DNA from: Actinomycetota bacterium
GTDB taxonomy: Bacteria; Actinomycetota; Actinomycetes; Actinomycetales; Microbacteriaceae
Assembly: GCA_020160915.1 (NCBI GenBank)
Contig: JAIUPK010000002.1
Location: 186,001-250,000, forward strand
DNA length: 64,000 nt
Direction: 5' to 3'
Position 1 is the first letter of the stretch, and every line of letters starts with the position of its first letter. Positions 24,045 through 32,100 of the stretch are shown piece by piece. The notes beneath the pieces were generated by a model. That model ran no database searches and was not told the origin of the DNA. It saw only the letters and a list, made by a program, of their open reading frames with translations. Both the position numbers and the translations under genes were made by a program.

Positions 24045-26009
24045 ATGACCGACAACGCCCTCAGCTCAGGCATTGACACCGACGAACTCGACACCAGCAT
24101 CCGGCCGCAGGACGACCTGTTCCGCCACGTCAACGGCAAGTGGATCGAGCGCACCGAGATCCCCAGCGACAAGGCGAGGTACGGCTCCTTCTACCTGCTC
24201 GCGGAGGAGGCCGAGAAGGCCGTGCGCGACATCATCATCGAGTCGCAGTCGGCTGACCCGGGCACCGAGGGCCGCAAGGTCGGAGATCTCTACGCGAGCT
24301 TCCTCGACGAGGCGCGCATCCAGGCGCTGGGGGCCGAGCCGATCGCTGAGGCGATCGCCGAGGCCGAGAAGGTGGACTCGATCGACTCCCTCCTCGAGAC
24401 CCTGGGGCGCCTCGAGCGCGGCGGTTCGAGCGGCTTCTTCCAGGTGTTCGTCGACAACGACCCGGGCCAGCCGGAACGCTACCTCGTGTTCCTCGAGCAG
24501 GGCGGCCTCGGGTTGCCCGACGAGTCGTACTACCGCGAGGAGAAGTTCGCGGAGATCCGCACCAAGTACCTGGCCTTCGTCGAGCGGATGCTCGGCCTCG
24601 CCGGTCTCGATGACCCCGCCGCGCGTGCCGCCCGCATCGTTGCTCTCGAAACCGAGCTCGCCACCCACCACTGGGACAACGTCGCCAACCGCGACAGCGA
24701 GAAGACCTACAACCCCATGCTCTGGTCGGCGGCGAACGACCTCGCTGGCGCGATCGACATGGATGTCTGGCTGAACGCCCTCGGCGTGCCCGACCACTCC
24801 TTCGACGAGGTCGTCGTGCGCCAGCCGAGCTTCATGTCGGGACTCGAGACGGTGTTGACGGCCGAGAACCTGCCCGCGTGGCGGGACTGGCTGGCCTGGC
24901 AGGTCATCCGCTCGAATGCGGCCTATCTGTCGAGCGACTTCGTCGAGACCAACTTCGACTTCTACGGCAAGACCCTCACCGGCACCCCGGAGCTGCGGGC
25001 GCGCTGGAAGCGCGGGGTCTCGCTGGTCGAGGGCGCCCTCGGTGAGGCCGTGGGTCGCATCTATGTTGAGCGGCATTTCCCGGAGGCGGCAAAGACCGCC
25101 ATGGATGTGCTCGTCGCCAACCTCGTGGAGGCCTACCGCCAGTCCATCACGGGCCTCGAGTGGATGGGCGAGGCGACCCGTGCGCGGGCCATCGACAAGC
25201 TGGAGAAGTTCACGCCGAAGATCGGCTACCCCGTGAAGTGGCGCGACTACTCGAGCCTCGAGATCGACGCATCCGATCTCATCGGCAACGTGCGGGCGAC
25301 CAACGAGTTCGAGTTCCAGCGCGAACTCGGCAAGATCGGCAAGCCGCTCGACCGCGACGAGTGGTTCATGACTCCGCAGACGATCAATGCCTACTACAAC
25401 CCGGGCTTCAACGAGATCGTGTTCCCCGCTGCCATCCTGCAGTTCCCGTTCTTCGATGAGACCCGGGATGCCGCGGCCAACTACGGCGCGATCGGTGCGG
25501 TGATCGGCCACGAGATCGGCCACGGGTTCGACGATCAGGGGTCGAAGTACGACGGCGACGGCCGCCTCACCGACTGGTGGACGCCCGAGGACCGCGCCGC
25601 CTTCGAGGAGCGCACCAAGAGCCTGATCGAGCAGTACAACGCGCTGGCTCCGCGCCAGGTTCCCGACCACCACGTCAACGGCGCGCTCACCATCGGCGAG
25701 AACATCGGTGACCTCGGCGGTTTGAGCATCGCCTGGAAGGCCTACCTGATCTCGCTGGACGGGCAGGAGCCTCCAGTGATCGACGGCCTCACCGGCGCTC
25801 AGCGGTTCTTCCTGTCGTGGGCCCAGGCCTGGCAGTTGAAGGCGCGCGACGAAGAGGTGGTGCGGCTGCTGTCCATCGATCCCCACTCACCCAACGAGTT
25901 CCGGTGCAACCAGATCGTTCGCAATATCGACGAGTTCTATGACACCTTTGAGGTAACCGAATCCGATGCACTATGGCTTGACCCGAAGGATCGCGTCACT
26001 ATTTGGTAG
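24045..26009 (+). CDS. M13 family zinc metallopeptidase (PepO/neprilysin-like)
   Basis: A 654-residue gluzincin. The zinc motif is H489-E-I-G-H493 within GHEIGHGFDDQGSKYD, with the third ligand Glu in GENIGDLGGL about 60 residues on. NAYYNPGFNEIVFPAAILQ and the C-terminal CNQIVRNIDEFYDTFEV are M13 hallmarks. There is no signal peptide or membrane anchor, unlike eukaryotic neprilysins, so this is a cytoplasmic PepO-type oligopeptidase. TAGGCT lies seven bases before ATG 24045, giving a likely leaderless mRNA. The next gene overlaps its stop by seven bases. Confidence 0.93.
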   Translation: MTDNALSSGIDTDELDTSIRPQDDLFRHVNGKWIERTEIPSDKARYGSFYLLAEEAEKAVRDIIIESQSADPGTEGRKVGDLYASFLDEARIQALGAEPIAEAIAEAEKVDSIDSLLETLGRLERGGSSGFFQVFVDNDPGQPERYLVFLEQGGLGLPDESYYREEKFAEIRTKYLAFVERMLGLAGLDDPAARAARIVALETELATHHWDNVANRDSEKTYNPMLWSAANDLAGAIDMDVWLNALGVPDHSFDEVVVRQPSFMSGLETVLTAENLPAWRDWLAWQVIRSNAAYLSSDFVETNFDFYGKTLTGTPELRARWKRGVSLVEGALGEAVGRIYVERHFPEAAKTAMDVLVANLVEAYRQSITGLEWMGEATRARAIDKLEKFTPKIGYPVKWRDYSSLEIDASDLIGNVRATNEFEFQRELGKIGKPLDRDEWFMTPQTINAYYNPGFNEIVFPAAILQFPFFDETRDAAANYGAIGAVIGHEIGHGFDDQGSKYDGDGRLTDWWTPEDRAAFEERTKSLIEQYNALAPRQVPDHHVNGALTIGENIGDLGGLSIAWKAYLISLDGQEPPVIDGLTGAQRFFLSWAQAWQLKARDEEVVRLLSIDPHSPNEFRCNQIVRNIDEFYDTFEVTESDALWLDPKDRVTIW

Positions 26010-26911
26010 ATAAGTCCCGCACCCGAGAGCGGCGTGAACGAGCCCAGCAGACCCGTGTGGCCCGTCACGCAGGAACTGGCGAAACCGAGAACTTCGCCAG
26101 TACCTTCAGCGCGCTGGGAAAGCTCGCCTACGAAGGAGCCCAGGTCTCCGCGAGCGTCGTCGACCTGAACTCCGGCAAGACGCTGCTCGCCATCGACGAC
26201 CGCATCGTTCTGCCGACCGCGAGCATCGGCAAGATCCTGCTGCTCATCGAGGTGTCTGCCCGGCTCACCAGTCGCGACTTCTCGGGCTACGGCATCCTCG
26301 ACAAGACTCCGCGTGACGCGGTAGGCGACTCGGGCATCTGGCAGCACCTCCAGGCGCCGTCGCTCCCGGTCGCCGACCTCGCGACGATCGTCGGTGCGAC
26401 GAGCGACAACCTCGCGACCAATGTGCTGCTCAGTCAGGTAGGACTCGCCGCCGTGCGCGCCCGCACCGAGTCGCTGGGGCTCATGCGCACCGCCCTGCTC
26501 GACCTTGTGCGAGACAGCCGGGGCCCGGATGACGCACCCCAGCTCTCAGTCGGATCGACCGCCGAACTCGCCTGGCTGTTCGGAGCGCTCGCCCGCAATG
26601 AGATCGTCGATCCGCTCACCAGCCAGCGCGTGATGGGTTGGCTCAGTCTCAACAGCGACCTGTCGCTGGTAGCCAGCGCATTCGGTCTTGACCCGCTCTC
26701 GCACCGCGGCGCCGACCACAACACCCTTCTCGTGAACAAGACCGGCACTGATCATGGTGTTCGGGCCGAAGCGGGTGCCCTGCGGGGCGCGAGCCGTGCC
26801 GTGTCGTACGCGGTCTCGATTCAGTTCAACGACGATGGACTGCAGGCGCGGCTCCGGGTGCTGGATGCCATGCGCACCGTCGGGTTCGACATCCTCGAGT
26901 ACGTGCACTGA
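26003..26911 (+). CDS. Beta-lactamase-fold serine hydrolase, no export signal
   Basis: A 302-residue protein with three class A beta-lactamase landmarks: S74-I-G-K77 (SxxK), S134-D-N136 (SDN) and K246-T-G248 (KTG). The omega-loop Glu166 with its following LN is not visible; that region reads LVRDSRGPDDAPQ. The N-terminus is charged (DKSRTRERRERAQQTR) with no signal peptide or lipobox. A cytoplasmic amidase or esterase of the beta-lactamase fold is therefore more likely than a resistance enzyme. Start is TTG 26003, overlapping the peptidase stop; GAAGGA lies about 13 bases upstream, which is loose, so the start is uncertain. Confidence 0.7.
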   Translation: MVDKSRTRERRERAQQTRVARHAGTGETENFASTFSALGKLAYEGAQVSASVVDLNSGKTLLAIDDRIVLPTASIGKILLLIEVSARLTSRDFSGYGILDKTPRDAVGDSGIWQHLQAPSLPVADLATIVGATSDNLATNVLLSQVGLAAVRARTESLGLMRTALLDLVRDSRGPDDAPQLSVGSTAELAWLFGALARNEIVDPLTSQRVMGWLSLNSDLSLVASAFGLDPLSHRGADHNTLLVNKTGTDHGVRAEAGALRGASRAVSYAVSIQFNDDGLQARLRVLDAMRTVGFDILEYVH

Positions 26912-26927
26912 GCGACACTCACTAGCC

Positions 26928-26957
26928 TTGTCCTCCTTGTGGGGGACGTGCTAGCGT
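26928..26957 (+). promoter_or_regulatory. Promoter of first LALTG surface-protein gene
   Basis: TTGTCC (26928-26933) and TAGCGT (26952-26957) are separated by 18 bases. The same -35, the same 18-base spacer beginning TCCTT, and a similar -10 (TAGCTT) precede the second surface-protein gene at 28946-28975. Confidence 0.65.
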
Positions 26958-27198
26958 GCCAGCACAGACAGGCCCCACCCAGGCCTTACCCCTGCTGTTT
27001 CCGAGAAGGTGATACCCCGAACCACCCCGCGAGAGCCATACCCGAAATAGGCCGCCTTCGCTTTCCCGTCTTCGTGCGTCGTTGCGTTCCCTGCAGTTCT
27101 GCTTACCCACATCCGCGTCCCGGGCGGAATCCCGTACACACCGCGCCACGGCGCGAGCTGATTCGCGCTGCCCGAAGACCCGGAAAGAAACCTCACTC
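26958..27198 (+). other. Long 5' leader of first surface-protein gene
   Basis: About 235 untranslated bases lie between the promoter and ATG 27199. The leader contains GAGCCATACCCGA (27033-27045), which recurs with one change in the leader of the next gene (29035-29047), and upstream ACCCCGAACC. I see no convincing known riboswitch. GGAAAGAAA before the ATG is the ribosome binding site. Confidence 0.5.
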
Positions 27199-28869
27199 AT
27201 GACCAAGAACAAGTTCTTGGCGACCCTGGCCGCAATCGGCCTGGTCGCTGGTGCTCTCTTCAGCACAACCGCCCCCGCATTCGCGGACAAACCCGCCGAC
27301 ACCGGCCACACCGAGATCGACCTGTGCCACGCCAAGGGTCCCAACCAGCCCGACAACGGCTGGACCATCACGCCCGTCGATGACAGTTCGGTCATCGACA
27401 CTGCGCACTTCACCAACCACGAGTACGACATCATCCCCATCACGGCCGGCACGCCGCAGGGCAAGAACCTCGACACAGTCTGGGGCGGATACACCGGCGC
27501 CGAGATCCTCGCCAACGGGTGCAGTCTGCCGACGCCGCCGCCACCCACCGACGTCTGCGCCAACATCGACGACGTGCAGACCGAGGTGCCCGAGGGTTAC
27601 ACAACGGACGGCACCAATTGCTATCCGCCGGTTGTCGACGTCTGCAGCAACATTGATGACGTGCAGACCGAGGTGCCCGAGGGTTACACCGAGGACGACG
27701 GCGAGTGCTTCGAGGACAACCCGGAGGTGACGAAGTACTCCATCTGTCATGCCACCGAGGTGGTTGATGCCAAGAACGGATGGCTTGCACTGGGTCCGCT
27801 CCCCGCGGTCGCGATCGTCTCGGGCCACGGCAACCACTCGGGTGACATCATCCCGGTGATTGACCCCGACTTCCCGAACGGTCAGAACCTCGACACCCTG
27901 TACCCGAACTACGGTCCGGGCGTGACGGGCGCGGACATCCTCGAAGAGGGATGCCCGGACTCCGTGGTGAAGCCCGACCTCGCCACGGCGAGCCTGACCT
28001 TCATCCCCGCCACCTGTGATGCTCCCGAGCAGCTCGACCTCGGCAACTCGCCGATCTCGAACGCCACCTGGGGCACCGACACCGACGTTTCAGCACTCGG
28101 CTACCACGTGGTGGCGACCGCTGACGACGGTGCCGAGTTCGCAGACGGTGACCCGGGGAATCTGACCAAGACCTTCAGCGGCACGCTCGATGACGTGCTC
28201 GACGACCCGTCGTGCGTCACGATCCCCGACCTCGCCACCGCGACACTCGCGTTCACGCCGGCGTCCTGCTTCGCTGCCGAGTCCCCGAACATCGGTGGCT
28301 CCGCGATCTCGCACGCGACGTGGGGTTCTGACACGGATGCCTCCCCGCTCGGATACTCGATCGTCGCGACCGCGACTCAGGGTGCCAAATTCACCGACGG
28401 CGATCCTGGAAACCTGACGAAGACCTTCACGGGAACACTGGATCCGGTCTTCGCCGATAACGATCCTCGCTGCACGCTCGGTCTCGTGCTGCCCTCGGTA
28501 GTCTTCACTCAGGCGACCTGCTTCGCTCCCGGTTCATACACCCTGGGTGTCGCCGACGGCTACGACCCGACCCACGTGACCTTCACCGTCAATGACGTCG
28601 CGGGAATCGTGGCGGGTACCTACCCGGTCGTCGGCGCCCAGAAGGTGACGGTCACGGTGCAGCCGGTCGCCCCGAACGGCCTCGAGATCGATTGGGTTGA
28701 CCCACCCGCTTTCTCGTTCCTGAGCCAGAGTGCCTGCGGCCAGCTGACCACCCTCGCCCTCACGGGTTCGGCCGTCTCCTACCTCGGCTGGACTCTGGGC
28801 GGTGGCGCACTGTTCCTCGGAGCTGCGCTGCTGTTCATGCGCCGACGCAGCGAGAAGGCCGGCGACTAG
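27199..28869 (+). CDS. Secreted LALTG-anchored surface protein
   Basis: A 556-residue cell-wall protein. A Sec signal peptide covers about residues 1-30 (TKNKFLATLAAIGLVAGALF, ending PAFA). Two LCHA/ICHA modules follow (CHA...GW...H...DIIP...NLDT...GC), known from actinobacterial surface proteins, separated by a 29-residue tandem duplication (VC-NIDDVQTEVPEGYT). Then come two copies of a module of about 75-80 residues (27982-28473) shared with the next gene. The C-terminus is a sorting signal: LALTG, a hydrophobic helix, and RRRSEKAGD. LAXTG is the recognition motif of class E sortases. No sortase gene is in the window. Codon use matches its neighbours. Confidence 0.85.
   Translation: MTKNKFLATLAAIGLVAGALFSTTAPAFADKPADTGHTEIDLCHAKGPNQPDNGWTITPVDDSSVIDTAHFTNHEYDIIPITAGTPQGKNLDTVWGGYTGAEILANGCSLPTPPPPTDVCANIDDVQTEVPEGYTTDGTNCYPPVVDVCSNIDDVQTEVPEGYTEDDGECFEDNPEVTKYSICHATEVVDAKNGWLALGPLPAVAIVSGHGNHSGDIIPVIDPDFPNGQNLDTLYPNYGPGVTGADILEEGCPDSVVKPDLATASLTFIPATCDAPEQLDLGNSPISNATWGTDTDVSALGYHVVATADDGAEFADGDPGNLTKTFSGTLDDVLDDPSCVTIPDLATATLAFTPASCFAAESPNIGGSAISHATWGSDTDASPLGYSIVATATQGAKFTDGDPGNLTKTFTGTLDPVFADNDPRCTLGLVLPSVVFTQATCFAPGSYTLGVADGYDPTHVTFTVNDVAGIVAGTYPVVGAQKVTVTVQPVAPNGLEIDWVDPPAFSFLSQSACGQLTTLALTGSAVSYLGWTLGGGALFLGAALLFMRRRSEKAGD
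27550..27723 (+). repeat. Tandem 87-base duplication inside surface-protein gene
   Basis: Two direct copies with an 87-base period (27550-27636 and 27637-27723) encode the 29-residue unit beginning DVC-NIDDVQTEVPEGYT. The core about 45 bases are nearly identical at the DNA level, indicating a recent duplication or selection for exact repetition. Confidence 0.8.
27982..28473 (+). repeat. Two copies of surface-protein repeat module
   Basis: Copies span 27982-28215 and 28234-28473. Each encodes a module with pattern ATA[ST]L-F-PA[ST]C, then ISNATWG or ISHATWG, LGY-[VI]VATA, DGDPGNLTKTF-GTL and a closing Cys. The paired Cys suggests a disulfide in a beta-sandwich. Two more divergent copies lie in the next gene. 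Confidence 0.75.
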
Positions 28870-28880
28870 CCACTGAGACC

Positions 28881-28916
28881 GGATGCCCGCCCGCTCGGGT
28901 AAGCGGGCGGGCATCC
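28881..28916 (+). terminator. Strong hairpin terminator
   Basis: GGATGCCCGCCCGCT (28881-28895) pairs perfectly with AGCGGGCGGGCATCC (28902-28916) around a six-base loop, 12 bases after the stop codon. There is no T tract, as usual in this GC range. Confidence 0.8.
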
Positions 28917-28945
28917 GCTCACGGCAAGAGCCCCCAAGGAGGGAC

Positions 28946-28975
28946 TTGTCCTCCTTTCGGCCGACATGGTAGCTT
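28946..28975 (+). promoter_or_regulatory. Promoter of second LALTG surface-protein gene
   Basis: TTGTCC (28946-28951), 18-base spacer, TAGCTT (28970-28975). The -35 sits in an imperfect inverted repeat, AAGGAGGGAC-TT-GTCCTCCTT (28936-28956). The arrangement duplicates that at 26928-26957. Confidence 0.65.
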
Positions 28976-29119
28976 TACCGAGCATTGCGCATGTTGGAAC
29001 CCGAAACTCCGGCGTGCAACCCCGAAGCAGTGTCGAGCCTTACCCGATCCACCCGTGCGCTCTCCCGAGGTGCGTGGTTGTTTGGTGCAGCCCGAACTCC
29101 GTTACCCAGGAGACGCACC
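28976..29119 (+). other. 5' leader of second surface-protein gene
   Basis: About 138 untranslated bases. It carries GAGCCTTACCCGA (29035-29047), matching 27033-27045 in the first leader at 12 of 13 positions, plus ACCCGAA elements. AGGAGA lies seven bases before ATG 29120. Confidence 0.5.
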
Positions 29120-32100
29120 ATGTTCAAGAAGTTCATTGCCGCTATCGGCACCCTGGTTCTCGCCGTAGGCCTGTCCGTTGTCGCGGTCGCCGCACCATCG
29201 TCGGCCCATACCGGCGATCTCAACGCGACGGCGGTGTGCAACACCACCACCGGCCAGTACGACGTGACCTACAAGCTGACGATCTCGAATACGTCGCTAG
29301 CGGGAACGACCTACTGGCGCACCGGTACGACCTCGTTCGAGGGCACTCCAACGAGCAACACCGGCCTCACCAACGGCCCGGTCGCGTCGACCGGCGCGGG
29401 GGTGTACACCTTGGGCACGATCTCGCTGCCGGGTACCTCCACCAGGGCGCCGTGGGCATACGCTTACACGACCTGGTCTGACAACTTCACGAAGGGCTCG
29501 GACGGCGGCGACATCAGGCTCGATGGCACCTGTACGATCCCGTTCGACTGGAACTGGCAGTACGCCGCTCCCACCTGTGATGCCCTGACGGTCACATACC
29601 CCGCGAACATTCCCGCTGGCCAGGCCAACGACGTCAACGTGCGCATCAAGTACGGATCGAACTACGGCACCGAGCTCACGCTGAACTTCCACAACAACGC
29701 AGGTACCTGGTCGGGTACTCAGGTGTTCACGTACTCCACGCATCCGAACTGGCCAGCGAACATCGGCCCGTTCAAGGTGGTCTGGACTCAAGTCGGAGGA
29801 ACGAACTACCACTGGGAGGGCGAGGTCGCCTGCAACCAGCCGGTTCCTGACGCCTCCGCTTCGGTCACCATCGTGCCGCCGACCTGTTCGGCCGGCGCCC
29901 AGCTCGTGCTGAACACCCCCGTCAACGCGACCTGGGGTTCGGTCACCGGCGCCTACTCCGTGACGGCGACCGCCGTCGCCGGCCACACCTTCTCGGGCGG
30001 CGCGCTCACGCAGACCTTCACGGGCAGCCTCGCCCCGAAGCTCTCGTCCACCGATCCCGCGTGTGCTCCGCCGGCCGTCTGCATCCCCCGCTCGGCAGTG
30101 AGCTACACCTACGACCCGGCGACCAACAGCGGCGTCATCACGGTGAGCAACGTGCCCAACTCCACGGGGCAGCTCTGCCAAGGCTTCTGGGTGACGGCAA
30201 CGAGCTGGAAGTACACCACCAACTCCCTGTGGCCGCAGGTGCTCGACGTCGTGCAGAAGCTTCCGAAGATCACCACCCCGGGCACGTACCCGTATGCTGC
30301 GGCCGTGACCTGCGGTCAGGGTGACATCTATGCGTCATTCGCTGGCGAGATCACGCCGACCGCGACGCTTTCGGGCCCCGCCGGGTGGGAGACCTTCCTG
30401 CACGGCATGGGCTTCACCGGGCCGAACCCGACGTGGGTGCAGCAGAGCCCCAGCTGCAATGAGGCACCGGTCGCTGTTCCCACCGCCACCAAGATCACTC
30501 AGTGCGGCACCTACGGTACGGTTCTGGTTCCTCAGGACACCGACAAGATCGACTACACGCTGACCGGCAACGGCACCACGGGCATCAACGTGGTGACCGC
30601 GGTCGCGAAGGCGCCGTACGTGCTGAAGAACTACCCCAAGGATGGCTGGACCTTCGATCTCGGCCAGTACGTCGACTGTGCGCACGAGTGCACGGCGACG
30701 GCCTTCGGCGGCAAGTCCACCAACCTCGACGCGAACGGCTGGGACTTCACTCAGTCGCGCTCCGGAGGACACCACGAGTATGTGGAGACCGGTCTGCGCA
30801 TCTACACGGACGCCGCTGACTCGAACGGCAAGTCGGCGGGCTATGTCGCCACCGACCTCAACCTCGAAGACGTGGGTACACCGGTTCTGAACTTCACCAA
30901 CACCAGCGGTGGAGCCGAGCCCGGCATCAACCTGTCGCTCATCGTGAACGGCGTGTGGCAGGGCAACCTGGTCAAGGAGCCCCTGTTCTCCCAGTGGTGG
31001 CTGAGCAAGGCAGTCCCCGGAATGCCGGCCGGCCCGAACCCGAGCTACCAGAAGTCCTACGGGTCGCTCAACGACTTCCTCTTCGCGTACGCGCAGCTGG
31101 GCTACACCGGCGACAAGGTGAAGGTCGTTGCGATCGGTTACTCGCTCGGCTCCGGTGCGAAGGGTGACGGCATCCTGACCTCGATCACGGCCGGGTGTGT
31201 GAACTACACGTTCGGTGCTGAGAAGGTCGAGCCGACCGTCGACTACCGTCTGGGCGTCTGCTACCCGAACGGCCAGGAGCCCGACCGCTTCTCGTCGAAG
31301 AACCTGTACATCATCCTCGACAACAGCGGTTCCACCGTGCCGGTGACCTTCACGGTCGTGGGCGCTCAGGATGTCACGAGCCTCGACGACCCGACGCCGA
31401 GCGACATCGTGCGCACCCTCGCCCCCGGTGAGGTGCTCGAGGTTGAGACAACGCCGATCTGGGATCAGGGCGGCGGCTACACCGTGACGTTCGCGGCCGA
31501 TGGGGCGACGATCCCGGATGGCGAGATCACGGTTCCCTCGTTCGTGGGCTGCCTCGACGGCAACCCGGGTGACCCGAGCCACACCAACCAGCAGTGTGTT
31601 GCTGGCGTGGTCAAGGGTGGAACCATCACGGTCGAGCTCAAGGAGGGCTTCACCTACACGATCACCGGTCCCAACGGCTTCAAGTGGGTCTCGGATGACG
31701 TCGCCACCGTGACCGACCTCGAGCCCGGCACCTACGAGGTGACGGTTGAGGCGGCACCCGGGTACGTCCTCACCGGACCGGACAAGTGGCCCTACGAAGT
31801 GCTGATCGAAGAGCCGGTGCACTGTGCGCTCATCCCGATCCCCGCGATCGTTCCTCAGGACATCGCCTGCGACGCTGACGGAAGCTTCACCCTCCCGACG
31901 ATCGAAGGCGTGACCTGGTTCGTCGACGGGGTTGAGACTGCCGGCAAGGTCGTCGTCACCTCGGCGAAGACCTACAAGCTCACGTACACGCTGAGCAGCG
32001 GCACCTACTGGGACGGCACCCCGCCCGACCCGTGGCAGCTGGTCTTCGCCGACCCGACGGACTGCGTGACCAACGACGCCAGTGCGTCGGTGGGCGTGCT

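Noticed and set aside
24066-25886. Minus-strand frame opposite the M13 peptidase gene
   Set aside because: No homology-like motif, no start signal, and the plus strand holds a complete HEIGH metallopeptidase.
26003-26911. Antibiotic-resistance beta-lactamase
   Set aside because: No export signal and no visible Glu166; the fold alone does not support a resistance call.
26958-27198. c-di-AMP or other known riboswitch in the surface-protein leader
   Set aside because: I could not lay out the conserved pseudoknot or loop sequences of known classes; only the short motif shared with the second leader is firm.
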